A stretch of 62,000 nucleotides of DNA from Zygnema cylindricum (taxonomy: Eukaryota; Streptophyta; Zygnematophyceae; Zygnematales; Zygnemataceae). Positions 56,798 to 62,000 of the stretch are shown piece after piece (position 1 is the stretch's first letter; every line of letters begins with the position of its first letter). The position numbers were made by a program, and so were the translations under genes. The stretch is taken from positions 131,584 through 193,583 of the forward strand of contig JBBHKE010002856.1 in NCBI GenBank assembly GCA_037447655.1. The letters are read 5' to 3'. Under the pieces are notes generated by a model. It ran no database searches and was not told the DNA's origin. It saw nothing but the letters and a program-made list of their open reading frames with translations.

Positions 56798-56869
56798 ACA
56801 TTTTGAAGACTGGTCATCCTCCCAATGCAGTTCGGAATGGTCCCAGACAGCTTGTTAGAAGCTAACACT
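56798..56869 (-). CDS. Mosaic lectin gene, first recognised LRR exon (72 nt)
   Basis: From AATTTTAAAG to AATGT|GTAAGT. It encodes VLASNKLSGTIPNCIGRMTS and LQNV (split Val). Exactly 72 nt with 1-nt entry and 2-nt exit like the other LRR exons, although the acceptor lacks the usual C before AG. Its split first codon (TT|A) continues the small exon at 57106. Confidence 0.78.
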
Positions 56870-57105
56870 CTTTAAAATTCTCTCTCCCCACCCCGTCCCC
56901 ATGAAAAGCCCGCACAAGTTATAAACTACCAATATAATATAAACAACTAAACAAAAACACTAGTCCTATTTGGTAAAATCTATATACAATATGGTGCTCG
57001 GAATTTATGAAACGAAGTTGCATTGGATTTCGTCATTAAAACTTAATATTGAATTTTGCAAAATAATACACTATTGTAAAAAAATCACTACAACAGAAAA
57101 CCTAC

Positions 57106-57130
57106 AAAAGTTTATGTCCGGAATTGCAAC
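57106..57130 (-). CDS. Small exon before the LRRs
   Basis: Between ATTCAGCAG and CTTTT|GTAGGT on the minus strand, reading CNSGHKL plus a split Leu. Joined to the next exon it gives CNSGHKLLVLASNKLSG, which looks like the start of a plant LRR array, where a C-x-x-x-G-(H/R)-(V/K)-x-x-L segment precedes the first SNxLSG repeat. Only 25 nt long. The exact acceptor is uncertain, and 5' exons with the signal peptide were not found. Confidence 0.45.
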
Positions 57131-58120
57131 CTGCTGAATCTGTTCATTATTAGCTTTGTTTCATCTCGGTCGAGAACTGCGTCGCACTTTTAGGTTTATT
57201 ATGTCGTACGGTTAATTGATAATTCGGTTCGGATGTCATTTCCTTTTCGTACTTAGTGTGGAGGAAAACATATCGCCATGGATGTGCCTTTGTGAAATGA
57301 GTATTATGGGAATGACTTATATGTGCTCTTGGGTGTCTTTTGAGTTATTTTATAATAGGATCGATAAAAAGACGGTTTACAACAGCGGAAGTAAAAGCAT
57401 TTCGAAGGACAACAATTCCTGCCTAGTCCTATATTTAGACATTTTTTTTCTAAAAAGGAAATTTATTTCCCTTACTCACTCCATTTATCCCATAAATCCC
57501 GAGAAAAAACTGTCTTGTGCAAAACAAAACAGAAAGCGACACAAAACTAAACCTGCCAGAAAAGTTGACCAAATGCACGAATAAGTGGGTCGACCATAGC
57601 TTGACTTGCTAAGCTACCATAATTCCCAAACAAACCGATATGAATTGGCAGTAAAGCCGAAACAACGAAGTACCAAACAAAAGATACTGCGACGTCAACA
57701 TACATACTCAAAAACGAAGTGTACTCCACTAATCGAAATATCGGCGAAATCAGCGAACGCCTTATTCTCAACCCAACAATTCCTCTCTCAGTGTGAGAAT
57801 CATTGAAGACTCATAACGACCCGAATTTAGGTCGCCTTCCCAAAAGAACAGAAACAGTTTGAAAAAGTACAACTTGCTGAAATGAATTTTTAATTTTAAG
57901 TTAATAATAAATACAATAAATTAAAAACAACATAATAATGTTTCAAAGCTTTTGTAGGGGTGAAATGCGAACAGTATTGATTCTGTTTTTATAGAACCTA
58001 CAAGAGCTTACGAAACCATATTGATAAATACATGTTGGTAATCAAATTTTATGTATTATTTACCCCAAACCAAAAGAAGTGTCCGATGTCTTACGTATCC
58101 AGTGATTTGTTGTCACCTTT
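57131..58120. other. Upstream region of the mosaic gene, nothing certain
   Basis: A 74-codon minus-strand frame at 57547-57771 has a hydrophobic stretch (VDVAVSFVWYFVVSALLPIH) but does not chain in phase with the exon at 57106. A plus-strand frame at 57216-57584 overlaps it and has no domain. The N-terminus and promoter of the LRR-lectin gene are not identified. Confidence 0.4.
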
Positions 58121-58807
58121 ATGAGCTTTAACTTACGATACTTGCATTTACGAAACATGGTGTCAGTATGCTTTAAGATAGAAAAATTTGAATATTATTA
58201 TCTATACCCTGCTATTGCACAAACAGCTAGATGTATGGGTAACACTCAGTTAGCTTCTACATGTACTAAAATTACTAAACAAGCTAAACATCAAATGCAT
58301 TCTATTGCTAAAATTCATGGTTGTATATCAAAGTCTATTGAAAACCTTGACAGTGTTATATCATGTTCTCAAGGTCCAGCTGTATATTTATACACACATA
58401 AAACTATTGGAATAGACAAATTGAAACCACAAAATGAAGTATTATTTTCTAATCCCATAAATTTATTGATATTGCAATGTATACTTAATATTATAAAGTT
58501 AGAAGCAGTACCATTCAGTACAGATAATAAATTAGGTTGTATTGATTTAAGTAATCAAACAGAAATTAATACAAATAACGTTTTTTTAAATGATACTGAA
58601 TATTTGCTTCTTGATTCTGTATTAGCTTATAAAAGATGGAAATCTGCAGTTTTATATTTTATATTAGCAAAACTAAGTTATTGTCTAGGATACAATGAAA
58701 TGGCTCAAAGTTTCATTCAAATGTCCCATAAGGAACAGCGGACTAGTTTACTATTGCATCAAATTATACAAAACAAAAATTGCAATTTACAAACATCATT
58801 GAAATAA
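58121..58807 (+). CDS. AT-rich intronless frame, ferritin-like helical protein (possibly foreign)
   Basis: 228 codons without a stop, in sequence much richer in A/T at third positions than any other exon here. The ATG at 58121 gives the longest frame; the compositional change begins around the EKFEYYYLYPAIAQTARCMG segment, so the ATG at 58157 or a lost upstream start is possible. Two helical segments resemble each other: YYLYPAIAQTARCMGNTQLA and VLYFILAKLSYCLGYNEMAQ. Each is followed by a helix with a Q/H-rich face (KQAKHQMHSIAKIH; SHKEQRTSLLLHQI). The pattern recalls the paired helices of rubrerythrin/ferritin-like proteins, but the metal-binding E-x-x-H residues are not in place. The fold call is weak. 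A bacterial or endosymbiont origin is likely. Confidence 0.5.
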   Translation: MSFNLRYLHLRNMVSVCFKIEKFEYYYLYPAIAQTARCMGNTQLASTCTKITKQAKHQMHSIAKIHGCISKSIENLDSVISCSQGPAVYLYTHKTIGIDKLKPQNEVLFSNPINLLILQCILNIIKLEAVPFSTDNKLGCIDLSNQTEINTNNVFLNDTEYLLLDSVLAYKRWKSAVLYFILAKLSYCLGYNEMAQSFIQMSHKEQRTSLLLHQIIQNKNCNLQTSLK

Positions 58808-59111
58808 TATATTTATCAATTTATCAATAAATAAAGGGATAAATAAATGAAATCTATTTTTTTATTATGTATAATGACACTTATTCATATCGACACTGAG
58901 TTGGTTTTTATCGAACCAAAATCTAAACATTTTGTGATGTTAATAGTTGTTAAAAGATAAATTTTAATTGATTACTCATCGTTAACAACCAAACGATACA
59001 ATAACAAATAGTGTTGCTCTATAAAAACAATGTGAGGTATACTTAGTTTTGCTAATATAAAATATAAAACTGCAGATTTCCATCTTTTATAAGCTAATAC
59101 AGAATCAAGAA
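58608..59111. repeat. 71-bp exact inverted repeat flanking unique DNA, at an assembly gap
   Basis: 58608-58678 is identical to the reverse complement of 59041-59111 over 71 bases. The second copy stops exactly at the run of N. Beyond the shared part the two copies diverge completely (AAGTTATTGTCT versus AAGTATACCTCA). This fits a scaffold join of two contigs sharing a piece, a chimeric read or a true inverted duplication. Confidence 0.9.
58847..58960 (+). CDS. Small frame with bacterial-type leader
   Basis: ATG at 58847 is preceded by ATAAAGGGATAAATAA, so an AAAGGG Shine-Dalgarno-like box lies about 8 bases upstream. The 37-codon frame reads MKSIFLLCIMTLIHIDTELV and EPKSKHFVMLIVVKR and then TAA. 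The N-terminus is basic then hydrophobic, like a signal or membrane segment. It sits 39 bp after the stop of the AT-rich frame in the same orientation, as in a bacterial operon. It could equally be a fortuitous frame. Confidence 0.3.
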   Translation: MKSIFLLCIMTLIHIDTELVFIEPKSKHFVMLIVVKR

Positions 59112-59121
59112 NNNNNNNNNN
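59112..59121. other. Assembly gap (10 N)
   Basis: Ten undetermined bases. Continuity between the left part of the window and the part from 59122 onwards is therefore inferred by the assembler. Confidence 1.
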
Positions 59122-59280
59122 AAAAAAGCTAACTCCTTCAAAAACACTCACTTTAAAAGGCAATCAACACATGTGAAAAACGGGATTTTTCACAAAAACC
59201 ATATTACTCATTCTGTCCATAAAAATAGTTACACAACTAACGGAAAATTTCACTCACAAAAACTTCCTCAATCGAAAAAA

Positions 59281-59450
59281 AGCCTTAGATGCATGACAAG
59301 CTGGCCATGTATTCCACTTTGATTGAACTGAGAGCAACGGTTGGTTAAGGACGCGAGCTCTATGAAATTGCCGCCCTACCAAAGACAAAGTATATCTAGA
59401 CGTAGATTTCTCTATATCAAAGTCTCCGCCCCAATTCGAGTCTCCGCCCC
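59281..59450 (-). pseudogene. Copia RNase H fragment
   Basis: The minus-strand frame is open across DWGGDFDIEKSTSRYTLSL, then VLNQPLLSVQSKWNT and PACHASKA. Copia RNase H reads D-W-x-G-D-x-D-x-x-x-S-T-S-x-Y, Q-P-x-(V/L)-(A/S)-(L/V)-S and A-C-x-A-S-K-E in this order. The start of the motif is followed by a 16-bp duplication (GTCTCCGCCCCAATTCGA). Same family as the relic at 29.3-35.7 kb. Confidence 0.75.
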
Positions 59451-59680
59451 AATTCGAATAGCAATATCGGGTGAGTTTAAAGGTTCCAATCTATGATTGT
59501 AAACAAGGTTGATATCGATTGTATTTACCAAATAGAGCAATATCCGTTTCAATATAATCCAGATTGAATTAATAAGCACGATGGGAAACCATTAGAGTCC
59601 AAGGGTACAAAAGGGGTGGCATGGCCAAAACTGAAAAACTACACGCATGGCCAAAAAAAATGCCATGTGCCTTTTCAAGC

Positions 59681-60189
59681 GACCGACATTATTGACTCAC
59701 CACAAGGACGACCATCCTTACATCGGGCCTCAAACTAACACTTTCGAATAAAAAAGTATGAATCGCTTCTTGATGTGGGACGCCAACAATCAGCTCGACT
59801 TCAAATTTTCAAATCAGAAGCTTCTGAATTCAAAGGCCACGTCACTAATTTTTTGTTAACCATAGAGAATCTAGATAAGACTTTGCAACAGTATTGCACC
59901 TAACTTAGATTGGTATCATTGTTGTTTTGACTAGTTTTGACCAACATTATCTACTCACCACAAAGACGACCATCCTAAGATCGGGCCTCGAATTAACACT
60001 TTCGTATAAAAAGTGAATCGCTTTTTGATAAGGGACGCCAACAATCAGTTTGACTTCAAATTTCAAATCAAAAGCTTCTGAATTCAAAGACGATGTCACT
60101 AATTTCTTGTTAACCATAGAGAATCTGGAAAAGACTTTGCAACAGTATTGCGCCTAACTTAGATTGGTATCACTGTTGTTTTGACGAAT
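59681..60189. repeat. 258-bp tandem duplication
   Basis: Two adjacent copies starting GACC(G/A)ACATTAT at 59681 and 59939. Shared blocks include CTCACCACAA, CGACCATCCT, GGGACGCCAACAATCAG and TTGCAACAGTATTGC. Identity looks like 85-90 percent with small indels. No coding function was recognised. Confidence 0.92.
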
Positions 60190-61649
60190 CCTTTCAATTC
60201 CAAAGATGAAACAAATTGCTTCAATGGCGGTTACCTTAAAATGAAATCGCATAAAATCCTTCAGTTTGCATATCTTATCTAAGATTTTAAAGCCTTAGAG
60301 TTCATTATGAAGTCCTCAATATGCACCAAAAATGTGCAATTCTTTGTCCTCTATTGGACTACATAATTCAGGATACCTCTAGGTAGTTTTAACTAGCCCT
60401 CTTTTAACTACAAACACTGTTGATCAAGCAAATAAATTGTCAACCTAACAGCTCCATTATGCAGTCTGAACTCTCTTGAGTCCACATCAAAAAGAATCAC
60501 TGAAAACACCCAACAACGCGATAAGTTATGAAACGGCAAAAATGTCAATTTATACAAACTCTCAAAGAAAGAGGTTGTTGCCTACTAAAAAATGCTAAGT
60601 CCCAAAGCCCTTTCACAACCCCTATCTACTACAATACGATCTAATCATTTGACTGTATAGTACAGAAAGGTACTACGGCCGATGTCCTTTATGTACAGCG
60701 TGTGAACGACAAGACCATTGAGTGGACGCGTGTCTCTTTTTTCTCTTCCTTATATCCCCGGGATTTGTGCTTCCAAATGTTATCTCTCCACGTGGCTCCA
60801 GGTCATGCCGCGTCCGAAAACCGAAAAAATGACCATTCCGAGTTCTCGGCGGCGACATGTGCCGTTGGATCAAAAACGAATTTTAATGTCAGCCGTTGAA
60901 ACAAATGTCCGATTCATTTGTTTCGTGCAAGAATCTTAAGAAATTAGAATCTTAAGACTTTGCCAAAAGTACCAATTCTCATTTGAATTACCCACTTCGT
61001 CCCGAATGCCTTTTTCCCATTTGGTAATTCCACTTCTTCAGATGTCCGGTTTTCAGCGATTGATTTACATTTTTTTCCGCACGTCTGTTTATAATTGGAC
61101 TCTTAATTGCAAGACTGTCTTCCTTCAAAACACGATTGAGGGTTCAAGATGATTACCGTTGAAAGAGACTCAATTCGCATAAAGTAATGCGATTGTTCAG
61201 TGTCTCTATTTTTTGGATCAAATGATAACCGAGCCGTTTTTTCCGCTATGTTATCTCGATTACTTCTTTGAATTGCCGTTTTGTTTTCCTTTTTCAATCA
61301 TTTTTTCTTTTACACCTGGCGGGCCTGATTTGGAACTCTCCGATTTCTAAGTGTTGGACGACATTTGAGAATGTGAGAGACATTGCTTCGAGCATCGAAT
61401 TCAACGTCTAACATCTTTTTAATTTTGAAATTTGACCATGTGAAATTGACATAAAGATCAATTTCAACGCCTAAAACTAATTCATCAATGTTTGAAATGC
61501 CACAATTTCGTACATTTTATAGGAATCCAAATTTTTCGTTAATTTCTTAGGAAATGTAGCACATTCGATGATGCCAAAGATTTAGACGTTCTTTTAAGTT
61601 TTAAATTCAGGTAATTTGATAGAGCGTTGTTTTGTTAGGTTCCATATTA
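60190..61649. other. Degenerate region between Copia fragments, nothing certain
   Basis: If the fragments at 59281 and 61650 belong to one element, integrase and reverse transcriptase should lie here, but I could not recognise either. The spacing (about 2.2 kb) is shorter than a full pol, so part is deleted or replaced. Small frames at 60673-60939 and 61103-61297 have no domain. Confidence 0.4.
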
Positions 61650-61860
61650 TTTTTTGTGCATAGTCGGTCAGAATACCTTTTCCAATATTAGCTCCATCTT
61701 CCATTAAGATTCAGTTTGATCCATCGCTATGAGGAATGACACTAAAACCAATTTGTTAAATTTGCATTACGGCAAGCAAATTCATTAAGTTGTTGGATAT
61801 GTAGCACTTCAGCTAGTTTCGTTTCGACCAATTCCTAAAAAGGCAAATCCCGTACAATAC
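61650..61860 (-). pseudogene. Copia protease / pre-integrase junction fragment
   Basis: The minus strand reads EVLHIQQL, then in a shifted frame MNLLAVMQI, a stop, QIGFSVIPHSDGS and MEDGANIGKGIL. Copia polyproteins carry (N/D)-V-L-(Y/H)-(V/I)-P-x-L-x-x-N-L-(L/I)-(S/A)-V-x-x-(L/I), then G-(F/Y)-x-V-x-F. The match is weak but ordered, with one frameshift and stops. The element continues past the window edge. Confidence 0.5.
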
Positions 61861-62000
61861 TTAGCTTACCAGCTTAAATGACGTGGCCGCTTGCCAGCAT
61901 TATGCGTTTCAGCATTGTTAATTCGCACATATCAATGATTAGTGTGTCATTAGTGCACACGTGGAGTCTCACTAGAACATCATGCGTAGACTTATTAGAA

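Noticed and set aside
57216-57584. 122-codon plus-strand frame
   Set aside because: No domain, overlaps another frame on the opposite strand, ordinary AT-rich intergenic codon pattern.
57547-57771. Transmembrane exon upstream of the LRR gene
   Set aside because: Its possible GCAG|GTTTAG donor leaves phase 0, which does not fit the next exon. No homology.

Overview
The window looks like AT-rich, intron-rich nuclear DNA from the green lineage, most likely a streptophyte (charophyte-like) alga. The points for this are: plant-type leucine-rich repeats of the LxGxIPxxIG form carried on separate 72-nt exons; (Ser-Pro-Pro)n linkers; an L-type lectin domain; GT-AG introns of 1-3 kb; Copia retrotransposons with a plant-style tRNA-Met primer site; a TTTAGGG-like motif; and very long homopurine and homopyrimidine tracts. 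The species is inference, and a brown alga or other photosynthetic eukaryote is not excluded. Most apparent long reading frames are low-complexity shadows, and real coding sequence sits in short exons.

Layout. 1-1.9 kb: a homopurine intron, then the last exon of a glutathione peroxidase (+). 3.3-9.5 kb: a segmental duplication carrying two paralogous minus-strand genes of unknown family with MGN(S/T)PSW starts. Copy B keeps a C-terminal membrane anchor and copy A has lost it. A hAT-type MITE with an 8-bp target duplication sits at the edge of copy A, and copy B shows the matching empty site. 9.5-16.9 kb: repeats, a second diverged MITE, a palindrome and a 16-bp minisatellite. 17-20.8 kb: 3' exons of processing alpha-glucosidase I (GCS1, GH63) on the plus strand, with a duplicated partial exon, an apparently lost donor site and a missing segment. 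21.4-26.9 kb: minus-strand exons of unknown genes, including a membrane-anchor exon with a Cys4 run, plus a ~0.6 kb direct repeat. Matching terminal exons and (GGGA)n/(CCCT)n tracts at 17.0-17.9 and 25.6-26.9 kb lie in opposite orientation. 27.2-37 kb: candidate plus-strand exons, an LTR with a triplicated primer-site junction, a decayed minus-strand Copia element, and a 954-bp foldback element with TTA target duplications and GGG termini (Harbinger-like).

38.4-57.1 kb is the highlight. It appears to be one minus-strand gene whose exons keep the reading frame across every mapped junction from the EGF exon to the end. It encodes a mosaic extracellular protein: LRRs, a Cys-rich/EGF module, a (SPP)n linker with a PAN/Apple module, an F5/8C (F-type lectin-like) module, a Pro-rich linker, and an L-type lectin domain ending at a stop codon. 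A second possible first exon with a signal peptide joins the PAN exon in the correct phase, so a secreted short form is possible.

58.1-59.1 kb holds an intronless, very AT-rich 228-codon frame and a small frame with a Shine-Dalgarno-like leader, next to a 10-N gap. Beside the gap is a 71-bp exact inverted copy of part of that frame. This piece looks foreign (bacterial or contaminant) or mis-scaffolded. 59.2-62 kb holds remnants of Copia and a 258-bp tandem duplication.

All domain calls come from reading translations by eye. No database search was run.
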